DNA from: Flavobacteriales bacterium
Lineage (GTDB): Bacteria; Bacteroidota; Bacteroidia; JACJYZ01
NCBI GenBank assembly: GCA_020635855.1
Contig: JACJYZ010000002.1
Span: 372,001-436,000 of the forward strand
Direction: 5' to 3'
DNA length: 64,000 nt
The notes beneath the pieces are model-generated. The model was given only the letters and a program-made list of their open reading frames with translations. It was not told where the DNA came from and did no database searches. Of this stretch, positions 7,344 to 15,862 are shown in pieces (position 1 is the stretch's first letter; every line of letters starts with the position of its first letter). The position numbers and the translations under genes were made by a program.

Positions 7344-8858
7344 ATGACCGAACGCAAGCTTTTTATTCTCCTCTCCATTGTCATTCCTCTCCTTCTGGTG
7401 GCCCTGGCTTTTATCAACCTGAATTTCTTGTGGGCCTTTGTGGTTGTTGCACCCCTGGTCATCATCGGTTATGTGGACCTGCTTCAAAAAGAACATGCCA
7501 TCAAACGCAACTTTCCCGTGATCGGCGAGATGCGCTACATGCTCGAGAAAATCCGGCCCGAGATCATGCAGTATTTCGTGGAGACCGATACGGAAGGCCG
7601 TCCGATCAACCGCATCTACCGCACCATGGTGTACCAGCGTGCCAAGAAGGTGAACGATACCACACCGTTCGGTACCCAAATGGAAGTATACAGCGAAGGG
7701 TATGAATGGATGGACCATTCCATTTACCCGCATTCGTCGGGTATACTGGAAAAAGAACACCGTGTGAAAGTAGGGGGTGCGCAATGCAAACAACCCTATT
7801 CGGCAAGCATGCTGAATGTATCGGCGATGAGTTTCGGCGCACTCAGCATGCGGGCGGTACAGGCCCTGAACCTGGGTGCAAAAATGGGGGGCTTTGCACA
7901 TAATACGGGTGAGGGAGGCCTCAGTCCGTATCACCTGCAGCATGGCGGTGACCTGATCTGGCAAATCGGTACCGGTTACTTCGGATGCCGCACCCACGAC
8001 GGCAACTTCGATCCGGATCTGTTCAAAGAGAAATCGGTATTGCCCCAGGTGAAAATGATTGAGATTAAAATCTCCCAAGGTGCCAAACCCGGGCACGGTG
8101 GCATCCTGCCCGCCAGCAAGAACACCGAAGAGATCGCAGATATCCGCGGCGTGAAACCCCATACCGATGTGCATTCACCTCCCGGACACAAGGCGTTCTC
8201 AACACCCGAAGGATGCATGGAGTTTATCGCCCGACTGCGGGAATTGTCCGGAGGCAAGCCCATAGGTTTTAAGTTATGCATCGGGAAGAAACAAGAGTTT
8301 GTGGACTTATGCGATGCCATGCTGCAGACAGGCATACGCCCCGATTTCATTACCATAGATGGGGGAGAAGGCGGCACCGGGGCGGCACCTGTTGAGTTTT
8401 CCAATTCGCTGGGAATGCCGCTGAGAGACGGATTGGCATTTGCATGTGATGTGCTTTCTGCAAAAGGATTGAAACAGGACATCAAGGTCATCGCATCCGG
8501 AAAGGTGTTCACCGGTTTTCACATGGCACGTGTCATTGCCCTGGGTGCCGACATGGTGAACAGCGCCCGCGGCATGATGCTGGCCCTCGGATGTATACAG
8601 GCATTGAGATGCAATGACAATACCTGCCCCACCGGTGTTACCACCCAAAACAAATCACTGATGAAAGGCCTGGTTGTGGAAGACAAAGCCAAACGGGTGG
8701 CCAGCTTTCATCGCGAAACCCTGCGGGCTTTCATTGAATTGATCGATGCGGCAGGATTATCCGCTCCGCATGAACTGACCCGTGCCCACATCAACCGCCG
8801 GGTAAGCATGCACAAGGTGATGACGTATGAGGAGATCTATCCGACGGTGACGGTTTGA
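7344..8858 (+). CDS. Membrane-anchored FMN-binding glutamate-synthase-domain protein
   Basis: Two N-terminal hydrophobic segments (about 7-25 and 28-45) are followed by a soluble domain that resembles the FMN/Fe-S synthase core of glutamate synthase: NVSAMSFGALSMRAV, HNTGEGGLSPYH, KISQGAKPGHGGILP, ITIDGGEGGTGAAP, and DMVNSARGMMLALGC, followed by the cysteine-bearing CNDNTCPTGV. At 504 residues it is a stand-alone core without the amidotransferase domain, so it belongs to the FMN-binding glutamate synthase family protein group, whose true substrate is mostly unknown. It is monocistronic, with a good promoter in front. Confidence 0.9.
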   Translation: MTERKLFILLSIVIPLLLVALAFINLNFLWAFVVVAPLVIIGYVDLLQKEHAIKRNFPVIGEMRYMLEKIRPEIMQYFVETDTEGRPINRIYRTMVYQRAKKVNDTTPFGTQMEVYSEGYEWMDHSIYPHSSGILEKEHRVKVGGAQCKQPYSASMLNVSAMSFGALSMRAVQALNLGAKMGGFAHNTGEGGLSPYHLQHGGDLIWQIGTGYFGCRTHDGNFDPDLFKEKSVLPQVKMIEIKISQGAKPGHGGILPASKNTEEIADIRGVKPHTDVHSPPGHKAFSTPEGCMEFIARLRELSGGKPIGFKLCIGKKQEFVDLCDAMLQTGIRPDFITIDGGEGGTGAAPVEFSNSLGMPLRDGLAFACDVLSAKGLKQDIKVIASGKVFTGFHMARVIALGADMVNSARGMMLALGCIQALRCNDNTCPTGVTTQNKSLMKGLVVEDKAKRVASFHRETLRAFIELIDAAGLSAPHELTRAHINRRVSMHKVMTYEEIYPTVTV

Positions 8859-8963
8859 TGGTTTGTGGGTTTGTGGTTTGTAGTTTCTGGTTTGTGGTTT
8901 GTGGTTGAGTCACGGCATACCTGAGCCTGGTTGCCTATGATTGTTATTGATCGTGGTGATTGG

Positions 8964-9305
8964 TTAATGGTCAATTGCCAATGGTCATTAGCCAATAGAT
9001 GGCCGGATGCCATTGACGCGACCAGAGGGAGCATATTACGGCGCAGCCTATTTACGCGACCGGAGGGAGCTTCTTACAAGTCTCAAGTTGGTGCTGGCGA
9101 GGACTGGCATGATTACGATGAGTTTGTTACGGACGGGTTATTAGTCAATTGCCAATGGTCATTAGTCAATATATGGCCGGATGCCATTGACGCGACCAGC
9201 GGGAGCATATTACCATTTACACGACCGGAGGGAGCTTCTTACAAGTCTCAAGTTGAGGCCGGCGAGGATTGGCATGATCGCGATGCGTTTGTCATGGACG
9301 ATGTT
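8964..9305. repeat. Imperfect 174-base tandem duplication
   Basis: Two units line up with an offset of 174 bases: TCAATTGCCAATGGTCATTA at 8971 and again at 9145, each followed by the GGCCGGATGCCATTGACGCG motif, a CGACCGGAGGGAGCTTCTTA block and ACAAGTCTCAAGTTG. Frames through this stretch (for example 8931-9335) have no protein-like features, so I treat it as non-coding repeat DNA. Confidence 0.8.
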
Positions 9306-9702
9306 CGCGTCAACCCTTCTGTCGATGCCATCTAAAGACTCACGACTTCCCCGGGGCACACGAATCCCCGCCCCAAGACAAGTTCGATATAAAGCTTAAA
9401 TGAAATGAACCAACCTCGTGTACAACCTTACAGAGGTAAGAGCATGCAGTGATTTGGAATGTGGTGGCTTTGAAAAATGAGCACGGTCATATGGGTGGAT
9501 GCCGGGATAACCTACAATGATTCCAAGTGGATGGACATCCTTGACTAATAGGCGTAATCACCTATATAACTAAAATAACCGCACCCCATGCTTGCTTTTT
9601 AATTCTACTTACCTAATTTTAAGCATCCATTTTTCTTAAGCGGAGGGCCGGGCGCGGGAGGTGTGTGGGTAAGATTCGGCTATCAGATTTTTTTATGGGA
9701 AT
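9306..9702. other. Non-coding stretch between the repeats and tracrRNA
   Basis: No credible gene is visible. It starts with an AAAGACTCACGACTT copy of the dispersed repeat and continues as ordinary sequence that grows AT-richer toward the tracrRNA. A 14-base match to spacer 5 occurs near 9367-9380 but breaks in the seed. Confidence 0.5.
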
Positions 9703-9806
9703 AAAAAAAGCCTCACCGATTAGGTAGGGTTATAAAACAGAAACGACCCGTGAGGGCCGCTTCGAATGTTTTCACAACGGAATAATCCTTATTGTGAATT
9801 GCTTTC
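9703..9806 (-). ncRNA. tracrRNA of the type II-C CRISPR system
   Basis: Read on the minus strand, the RNA begins with a 16-nt anti-repeat (GAAAGCAATTCACAAT), which pairs with the first bases of the repeat in crRNA orientation. It continues with the nexus AAGGATTATTCCG characteristic of Bacteroidota type II-C tracrRNAs. Next is a hairpin with 10-base arms GAAGCGGCCC and GGGTCGTTTC around TCAC, and last a terminator hairpin (CCTACC/GGTGAGG) followed by T7 at 9703-9709. The start is placed 6 bases after the -7 box. The length of about 104 nt is typical. It is divergent from cas9, whose ATG is 38 bases from the tracrRNA 5' end. Confidence 0.93.
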
Positions 9807-9811
9807 AGCAT

Positions 9812-9842
9812 CAAATATAATAGTTCAATAATAAAGAGTCAA
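9812..9842 (-). promoter_or_regulatory. tracrRNA promoter, abutting the cas9 start codon
   Basis: On the minus strand TTG (9842-9840) and TATATTTG (9819-9812) are separated by 20 bases, an exact match to the Bacteroidota consensus. It lies between the tracrRNA and the cas9 ATG at 9845, so the two transcription units must overlap or interfere here. Confidence 0.8.
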
Positions 9843-9844
9843 GC

Positions 9845-12800
9845 ATGAAAAGGATACTAGGACTTGATTTGGGCACCAATTCCATCGGATGGGCATTGGT
9901 GAATCAGGACTTTGATAAGAAGGAAGGTATGATTGAAGCTTTGGGGGCACGCATTATACCTATGTCACAAGACATCTTAGGGAAATTTGGTAGCGGTGTT
10001 TCAATATCTCAAACCGCAGAAAGAACCCAACATAGAAGCGTTCGAAGACTATATGAGCGGGATCATCTTCGAAGGGAAAGATTGCACAGGGTGTTGAATA
10101 TTTTAGGCTTTCTCCCCGATCATTACGCTAGAGCCATCGACTTTCAGAAACGCTTGGGGCAATTCAAAGATGGTATGGAAATCAAACTAAACTATGTCCC
10201 CAAACCACGACCTGAAAAACATGTTTTTCTTTTCATGGAATCTTTTCTAGAGATGGTAAGGGAATTTGAAGCCAGTGGTCATCACGGCAAAATACCTTAC
10301 GATTGGACCTTGTATTATTTGCGTAAGAAAGCATTGCATCGGCCTATTTCCAAAGAAGAGCTGGCCTGGCTGATTCTTAATTTCAATCAGAAACGTGGTT
10401 ATTATCAACTCAGGGGAGAAGACGCTGAAGTTGAAGATGAAGGCAAGCGGGAAGAATTTTTTGCATTAAAGGTTGAGCGCGTTGACTGCTCAGATTCAAA
10501 CAGTGAGAAGGCTAAGGATATGTGGTATGATGTGCATCTTGAAAATGGATGGATCTATAAGAGAAAGAGCAAGGACCCACTAGACGGTTGGGTGGGAAAA
10601 GTAAAAGAGTTTATTGTTACAACTGAATTGGATAAGGATGGCTCTCTTAAACGCGATAAAGATGGGGAGGTCAAACGAAGCTTCAGGGCTGTGAATTCGG
10701 AGGAAGATTGGATTGCAATCAAAAAGAAAAGCGAGCACGATATTGATGAATCAGGCCAGAGTGTTGGAGAGTTTATCTATGATACATTGCTGAAAAACCC
10801 TACACAGAAGATAAGGGGTAAGTTGGTGAGAACCATTGAGCGAAAATATTATAGACGGGAACTTGAGGCAATCTTAACTGAGCAAGCAAAACATCATGCG
10901 ATATTCGGTGACCAAGATGTTTACAACAAATGCATTGAAGAATTGTATCCACATAACGATGGGCATAAAACTAATATAAAAGACAAAGGGTTGATTTACC
11001 TGATAACTGAGGATATTATCTTCTATCAGCGTCCTTTAAAAAGTAAAAAATCCACGATTGCCAATTGTCAGTACGAGTGGAGCAGGTATAAAGATGACAA
11101 TGGAAATGAGCATGTAGTCTTTAGGAAAGGTATACCACGATCTCATCCGCTTTTTCAGGAGTTCAGGTTATGGCAATTTCTTAAGAACCTGAAGTTGTAT
11201 GTAAAAGGAAATCCGGAAGATGTGGATGTGACCCAAACGTTGCTACCTACTAATGAGGCTTGGCTGGAGTTGTTCGGTTATTTGTCAATCAGGAAGGAAA
11301 CTGAACAGAAGGATATAATCAAATATTTTATTGATAAGAAATTGATTCCCAAAGCGGATAAGGATGCCTACCGCTGGAATTATGTTCAGGATAAGTCTTA
11401 TCCATGTGGTGAAACCAGGGCGATGATTTTATCGCGATTGAACAAGATACCAGATATTGATGCGGATAAGTTTCTAACCGATGATATGGAAAAGCACATC
11501 TGGCATATTATATACTCAGTAAAAGATGGTGTAGAGTTTGAAAAAGCATTGAAGAAGTTTGCTGGTAAAAATGGGATTGACAAAGATGCCTTCGTGGAGC
11601 AATTCGGGAAAGTGCCGTCTTTTAAAAACGAGTATGGTAGCTATTCAGAGAAAGCACTGAAAAAGTTGGTGCCATTAATGCGTACGGGGCGCTATTGGAA
11701 AGAATCTGAAGTGCCCGATGAAGCAAAAAGCCGTGTTGAGTCCATCATGGAGCGGTTGGACTCCATTGAGTTTGACATAGACAGGATTCAGGATGTGGCT
11801 GATGACGATATTACCTCCCGGCTGTTAAGGAGTTTTATAGGTTTTAAGGATAAAAATCCTTTGAAGGGTCTGAACACTTTTCAGGCTTGTTATGCGGTGT
11901 ATGGCCGCCACTCGGAAACGGGTAATATGGTTCGATGGAATGTGCCTGCCGATATAGATAAATATCTTTCGGAGTTTAAGCAACATAGTTTGCGTAACCC
12001 GATTGTGGAACAAGTGGTGACCGAAACACTCAGGGTAGTACGTGATATATGGCAACATTACGGTAATGGTTCCGAGAGGTTTTTTGATGAGATTCATGTG
12101 GAACTTGGTCGGGAGATCAAGAACCCTAAGGATAAAAGAAAAAAGTTGACGGACCGAATTACTGAAAATCAAAATACCAATGAACGTATTAAGAAGCTGC
12201 TGCAAGAATTAAAAGAAGATGCCAGTACAATGGGTGAAGTCCGACCACATTCTCCGAGCCATCAGGAAATTCTGAAAATATATGAAGAAGGTGTTTCCCA
12301 GAATGCAGCGGTTCAATATGATGAGGTCAGCGAAGATGAAGTATTGAAGATTAGAAAGAATACCAATCCCTCAAAGTCGGAGATTATTCGATATAAACTT
12401 TGGTTGGAACAGGGCTATGTCTCTCCTTATACCGGGAAAGTTATTCCCTTGAGCAGGCTTTTTACAACGGATTATCAGATTGAGCATATCATACCTCAGT
12501 CACGGTATTTTGATGACTCATTGAACAATAAGGTAATCTGTGAGAGTGCAGTGAATGAGTTGAAGGATAATGATATCGCATATGATTTCATCAAGAGCCA
12601 TGGTGGTCAAAGGGTGGATCTTGGGGATGGTAAAACTGTGGATGTTTTGGACATTGAAACGTATAAAAATCATTGTGGTTCTTATTTTAAAAACAATCGA
12701 AATAAGCTGAAAATGCTGTTGAGCGAAGACATTCCTGATGGTTTTATAGAGCGGCAAATGAATGATTCACGGTATATCAGTAAATTGGTCAAAGGCTTGC

Positions 12801-14479
12801 TCAGTTGCCTTGTCCGGGAAGAAAATGAGCAGGAAGCTACTTCCAAAAATATTGTTACCGTACCGGGAGCAATCACTGCTGTGCTTAGGAATGATTGGGG
12901 GCTGAATGATAAATGGAATGCGTTGGTGGCTCCGCGTTTTCAAAGACTGAATGAATTGACCAACTCGCAGGACTATGGGTATTGGGATAACAGTATCAAT
13001 GCATTCCGGATTCAGGTACCTGATTCGATATCCAAAGGGTTCAGCAAAAAACGAATTGATCACAGGCACCATGCCTTGGATGCACTGGTTATAGCATGTA
13101 CCACCAAAGACCACGTCAACTATATCACTTCGTTGAATACAGAAAGGAACAATTATGCCTTGGTTTCTAAGCTAAGGGTGATGGAGGAAATAGAAAAAGT
13201 TAATAGAAATACGGGTGAAATATTCAAAAGAAAGGTGGCCAAATCCTACCACGCACCTTGGCCTTCTTTTGCTACTGATGCAGCAGATCAACTGGCTGCC
13301 TTGGTGGTTAGTTTCAAGCAGAATCTTCGCGTTATCAATAAAACCCGTAACAAGTATTGGTCCTATAAAGATGAGAACGGAGATTTGCGATTGGGTAAAA
13401 ATGGCAAGCCCAAAAAGGAATTGGTCCAACAGGTCCGTGGAGACAGTTGGGCAATTCGAAAGCCATTGCACAAAGATACGGTCTCAGGCAAAGTGAGCCT
13501 AAAGCGGAAACGTTCCTCAACTGTTTCCCTAAATACAGCATTGGATGCTTGGGAAATGATTGTTGATAAAGACATAAAGGAACAGGTAAAGGCGGTGGTT
13601 GAGGCCAATCGGGGTGATTTGAAGAAAGCCAAAAAACATTTGAAAGGGAATCCTGTAAGTATGAATGGAAAGGTTGTTGAGCGTGTTGAGATGTATGAAA
13701 TCATTGAGGCTACGGCTGTGAGAGTGGAGTTGACGGATGCCTTTACCCGCAAGCAATTGAATAGTATTACGGATACCGGCATACAGAAGATCCTTGAAAA
13801 TCATGTCAAGCATTATGTGGATGAAAAAGGTAGTGAACGCTTTGATTTGGCATTCAATCCGGAAGGCGTGGAGGAAATGAACCGGAATATGCAGAACCTG
13901 AATGACGGCAAACCGCACCAACCTATACGGAAGGTTCGAGTTTACGAGGTGGGTGGTAAGTTCAGTGTAGGTCATGTTGGCAATAAGAAGGATAAGTATG
14001 TGGAGGCGGCTAAGGGAACTAACCTCTTTTTTGCCATCTATTGGAACGAAGAGAAACAGAAGAGAGAGTATGATACCATTCCGCTTAATCTGGTGGTGGA
14101 GCACCAAAAGCAGGTAGCGGGTTTGCCAAAGAAAGACCGCGCGCCCATTCCTCCCAATCCTGAAAAAGGCACATTCCTTTTTTCACTTTCACCCAATGAC
14201 CTGGTATATGTGCCAACTGAGGAAGAAGCAGAGAATCCTGGAAAGGTTGATTTTAGGAATCTTAGTAATGAACAGATTGGAAGAATATATAAGATGGTTA
14301 GTGCTTCGTCATATCAATGTTTCTATATAAGGGCTGATGTTGCTACAACCATTGTAAACAAGCAGGAATTTACCCCATTAAATAAAATGGAAAGAGATAT
14401 TGATGGAAATATGATTAAAGATTGTTGTTGGAAGTTAACTGTAGATAGGGTTGGAAGGATTACAGGATTTGTAAAATAG
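9845..14479 (+). CDS. cas9: CRISPR-associated endonuclease Cas9, type II-C
   Basis: Cas9 cuts both DNA strands of targets chosen by crRNA:tracrRNA. All catalytic parts are present. RuvC-I is GLDLGTNSIGW with D8. The Arg-rich bridge helix follows (RSVRRLYERDHLRRERLHR). RuvC-II is IHVELGREIK with E753. The HNH domain is YQIEHIIPQSRYFDD with H881, and NNKV with N895. RuvC-III is HRHHALDALVIA with H1076 and D1079. At 1544 residues it belongs to the large Bacteroidota II-C group. The gene is visibly AT-richer than cas1 and cas2. It starts 3 bases from the divergent tracrRNA promoter and is followed by cas1 after a 6-base gap. No csn2 or cas4 is present, which sets the subtype as II-C. Confidence 0.98.
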   Translation: MKRILGLDLGTNSIGWALVNQDFDKKEGMIEALGARIIPMSQDILGKFGSGVSISQTAERTQHRSVRRLYERDHLRRERLHRVLNILGFLPDHYARAIDFQKRLGQFKDGMEIKLNYVPKPRPEKHVFLFMESFLEMVREFEASGHHGKIPYDWTLYYLRKKALHRPISKEELAWLILNFNQKRGYYQLRGEDAEVEDEGKREEFFALKVERVDCSDSNSEKAKDMWYDVHLENGWIYKRKSKDPLDGWVGKVKEFIVTTELDKDGSLKRDKDGEVKRSFRAVNSEEDWIAIKKKSEHDIDESGQSVGEFIYDTLLKNPTQKIRGKLVRTIERKYYRRELEAILTEQAKHHAIFGDQDVYNKCIEELYPHNDGHKTNIKDKGLIYLITEDIIFYQRPLKSKKSTIANCQYEWSRYKDDNGNEHVVFRKGIPRSHPLFQEFRLWQFLKNLKLYVKGNPEDVDVTQTLLPTNEAWLELFGYLSIRKETEQKDIIKYFIDKKLIPKADKDAYRWNYVQDKSYPCGETRAMILSRLNKIPDIDADKFLTDDMEKHIWHIIYSVKDGVEFEKALKKFAGKNGIDKDAFVEQFGKVPSFKNEYGSYSEKALKKLVPLMRTGRYWKESEVPDEAKSRVESIMERLDSIEFDIDRIQDVADDDITSRLLRSFIGFKDKNPLKGLNTFQACYAVYGRHSETGNMVRWNVPADIDKYLSEFKQHSLRNPIVEQVVTETLRVVRDIWQHYGNGSERFFDEIHVELGREIKNPKDKRKKLTDRITENQNTNERIKKLLQELKEDASTMGEVRPHSPSHQEILKIYEEGVSQNAAVQYDEVSEDEVLKIRKNTNPSKSEIIRYKLWLEQGYVSPYTGKVIPLSRLFTTDYQIEHIIPQSRYFDDSLNNKVICESAVNELKDNDIAYDFIKSHGGQRVDLGDGKTVDVLDIETYKNHCGSYFKNNRNKLKMLLSEDIPDGFIERQMNDSRYISKLVKGLLSCLVREENEQEATSKNIVTVPGAITAVLRNDWGLNDKWNALVAPRFQRLNELTNSQDYGYWDNSINAFRIQVPDSISKGFSKKRIDHRHHALDALVIACTTKDHVNYITSLNTERNNYALVSKLRVMEEIEKVNRNTGEIFKRKVAKSYHAPWPSFATDAADQLAALVVSFKQNLRVINKTRNKYWSYKDENGDLRLGKNGKPKKELVQQVRGDSWAIRKPLHKDTVSGKVSLKRKRSSTVSLNTALDAWEMIVDKDIKEQVKAVVEANRGDLKKAKKHLKGNPVSMNGKVVERVEMYEIIEATAVRVELTDAFTRKQLNSITDTGIQKILENHVKHYVDEKGSERFDLAFNPEGVEEMNRNMQNLNDGKPHQPIRKVRVYEVGGKFSVGHVGNKKDKYVEAAKGTNLFFAIYWNEEKQKREYDTIPLNLVVEHQKQVAGLPKKDRAPIPPNPEKGTFLFSLSPNDLVYVPTEEEAENPGKVDFRNLSNEQIGRIYKMVSASSYQCFYIRADVATTIVNKQEFTPLNKMERDIDGNMIKDCCWKLTVDRVGRITGFVK

Positions 14480-14485
14480 AAAGCA

Positions 14486-15394
14486 GTGATCAAGCGCACC
14501 CTTGCCATCACATCACCAGCTTACCTTTCGCTTCGCCAAAAGCAAATGGTGCTTGAAAAAAAGGATGAAGAGGGAGAGAAGGTCGAGAAAACCGTGCCGA
14601 TTGAAGACATCGGAACATTGGTGTTGGAAGATCCACGCGTTACCATCACACACGGATTGATCGCTGCACTGCTGGCGAATAACGTAGCCCTCGTTACGTG
14701 CGATGAAAAGTACCACCCCACGGGCATGATGCTGAACCTGTGTGGCAACACCACGCAAGCAGAGAGTTTCCGGCAGCAGGCCGATGCCAGCCAGCCTTTG
14801 AAAAAACAACTTTGGCAGCAAGTGGTCAAAGCCAAGATTACAAACCAGGCCACCGTACTGGCAAATGCCGGCGGTGAAGTGCAAATGCTTTTGGAGGCTG
14901 CAAAAGGAGTTAAAAGCGGGGACGTGGATAACCGCGAAGGCATGGCCGCCATGTATTACTGGCCACGGTTATTTGAACGGTATCCCGGATTTACGCGGGG
15001 ACGTGGCGCGGGGTATCCGAACAGCCTGCTGAATTACGGATATGCCATCTTAAGAGCGGTAACGGCTCGCAGCCTGGTAAGCAGTGGCTTGCTGCCTACG
15101 CTGGGCATTTTTCACCACAACCGGTACAACCAATATTGCTTAGCAGATGATATGATGGAACCTTACCGTCCGTTTGTGGACCAGTTGGTGGCTGGGATGG
15201 TTGAAGAAGAGAATGAGGTTCCTGACGTGTTGGGAAAATCACATAAAGAAAAGTTGCTGACCGTTCCTACCCTTACAGTTGTGATGAATGGGAAGCAACG
15301 TCCGTTGATGATCGCAGCTTCGGAGACATCCGCTTCTTTGTTACGCTGCTTCAATGGAGATCAACGCAAATTGATGCTGCCTGTATTGGAATGA
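14486..15394 (+). CDS. cas1: CRISPR integrase Cas1, type II
   Basis: Cas1 with Cas2 integrates new spacers. The start is a GTG at 14486, six bases after the cas9 stop; this gives the family start MIKRTLAITSPAYLSL. Catalytic-site regions are visible: the Glu of NREGMAAMYYWPRLF, the His of LGIFHHNRYNQYCLADD, and the acidic DDMMEPYRP. The length of 302 residues is usual for type II Cas1. The base composition is clearly more GC-rich than cas9. It ends one base before cas2, in a tight cas9-cas1-cas2 operon. Confidence 0.97.
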   Translation: MIKRTLAITSPAYLSLRQKQMVLEKKDEEGEKVEKTVPIEDIGTLVLEDPRVTITHGLIAALLANNVALVTCDEKYHPTGMMLNLCGNTTQAESFRQQADASQPLKKQLWQQVVKAKITNQATVLANAGGEVQMLLEAAKGVKSGDVDNREGMAAMYYWPRLFERYPGFTRGRGAGYPNSLLNYGYAILRAVTARSLVSSGLLPTLGIFHHNRYNQYCLADDMMEPYRPFVDQLVAGMVEEENEVPDVLGKSHKEKLLTVPTLTVVMNGKQRPLMIAASETSASLLRCFNGDQRKLMLPVLE

Positions 15395-15395
15395 A

Positions 15396-15731
15396 ATGAG
15401 TGAACGGTTCAACGCCTACCGGATCATGTGGATGATGGTGTTTTTTGATCTGCCCACGGAAACCAAGCGGGACAGGCGCAACGCGGCCGGGTTTCGCAAG
15501 CGCCTGATCCAGGATGGCTTTACCATGATGCAGTTCAGCGTATATGTTCGCCATTGTTCCAGTTCAGAGAACATGGAGGTGCACAGAAAGCGAGTGAAAA
15601 AATCCTTGCCCCCCAAGGGAAGTGTGAACATACTCACCGTAACCGATAACCAGTTCGGGCGCATGGAAATCTTTTACAATACCAAACCCAGGGAAAAAGT
15701 AGAAGTGCCGCAACAATTGGAATTGTTCTGA
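15396..15731 (+). CDS. cas2: CRISPR-associated protein Cas2
   Basis: Cas2 forms the dimer that bridges Cas1 in the spacer-integration complex. The 111-residue protein has the ferredoxin-like fold start YRIMWMMVFFDLPTETKRDRR with the conserved Asp, then GFTMMQFSVYVRHC and the C-terminal VNILTVTDNQFGRMEIF. The ATG begins one base after the cas1 stop. An intrinsic terminator for the opposing strand follows at once, and the array starts 131 bases downstream. Confidence 0.96.
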   Translation: MSERFNAYRIMWMMVFFDLPTETKRDRRNAAGFRKRLIQDGFTMMQFSVYVRHCSSSENMEVHRKRVKKSLPPKGSVNILTVTDNQFGRMEIFYNTKPREKVEVPQQLELF

Positions 15732-15756
15732 CCGCCGGTTCTCCTTCAAATTAGAA

Positions 15757-15791
15757 ACAAAAAAAACCGGCCCTTTTACAGAGCCGGTTTG
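15757..15791 (-). terminator. Intrinsic terminator for minus-strand array transcripts
   Basis: The stem AAACCGGC (15765-15772) / GCCGGTTT (15784-15791) is followed on the minus strand by a run of eight T and TGTTTC. It would end transcription that comes out of the array toward cas2. On the plus strand only TTT follows, so it is weaker for the cas operon. Confidence 0.8.
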
Positions 15792-15862
15792 GATACCGAT
15801 CCATTTTTTGCTTGGGTCATTTTACCTGAAATCCTTTACGCACAAGGCATATAGCCAAGTAC
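15792..15862. promoter_or_regulatory. 71-base AT-rich segment between terminator and array, possible adaptation leader
   Basis: This stretch borders an intact first repeat, on the cas2 side. It is AT-rich and has no gene. If new spacers enter at the end with intact repeats, this is the leader; the evidence is only positional. Confidence 0.35.

Noticed and set aside
7260..8174. 304-residue minus-strand frame opposite the glutamate-synthase-like gene
   Set aside because: The plus strand has strong family motifs across this region; the minus frame shows His/Gly-rich shadow composition.
8931..9335. 134-residue plus-strand frame in the repeat region
   Set aside because: It runs through the tandem and dispersed repeats, repeats itself with the DNA units and has no protein-like features.
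9367..9380. 14-base match between spacer 5 and DNA near the tracrRNA (CCCCGCCCCAAGA core), possible self-target
   Set aside because: The match stops six bases before the PAM-proximal end of the guide, so the seed is broken. A 14-base match to some spacer is not very unlikely by chance in 64 kb.
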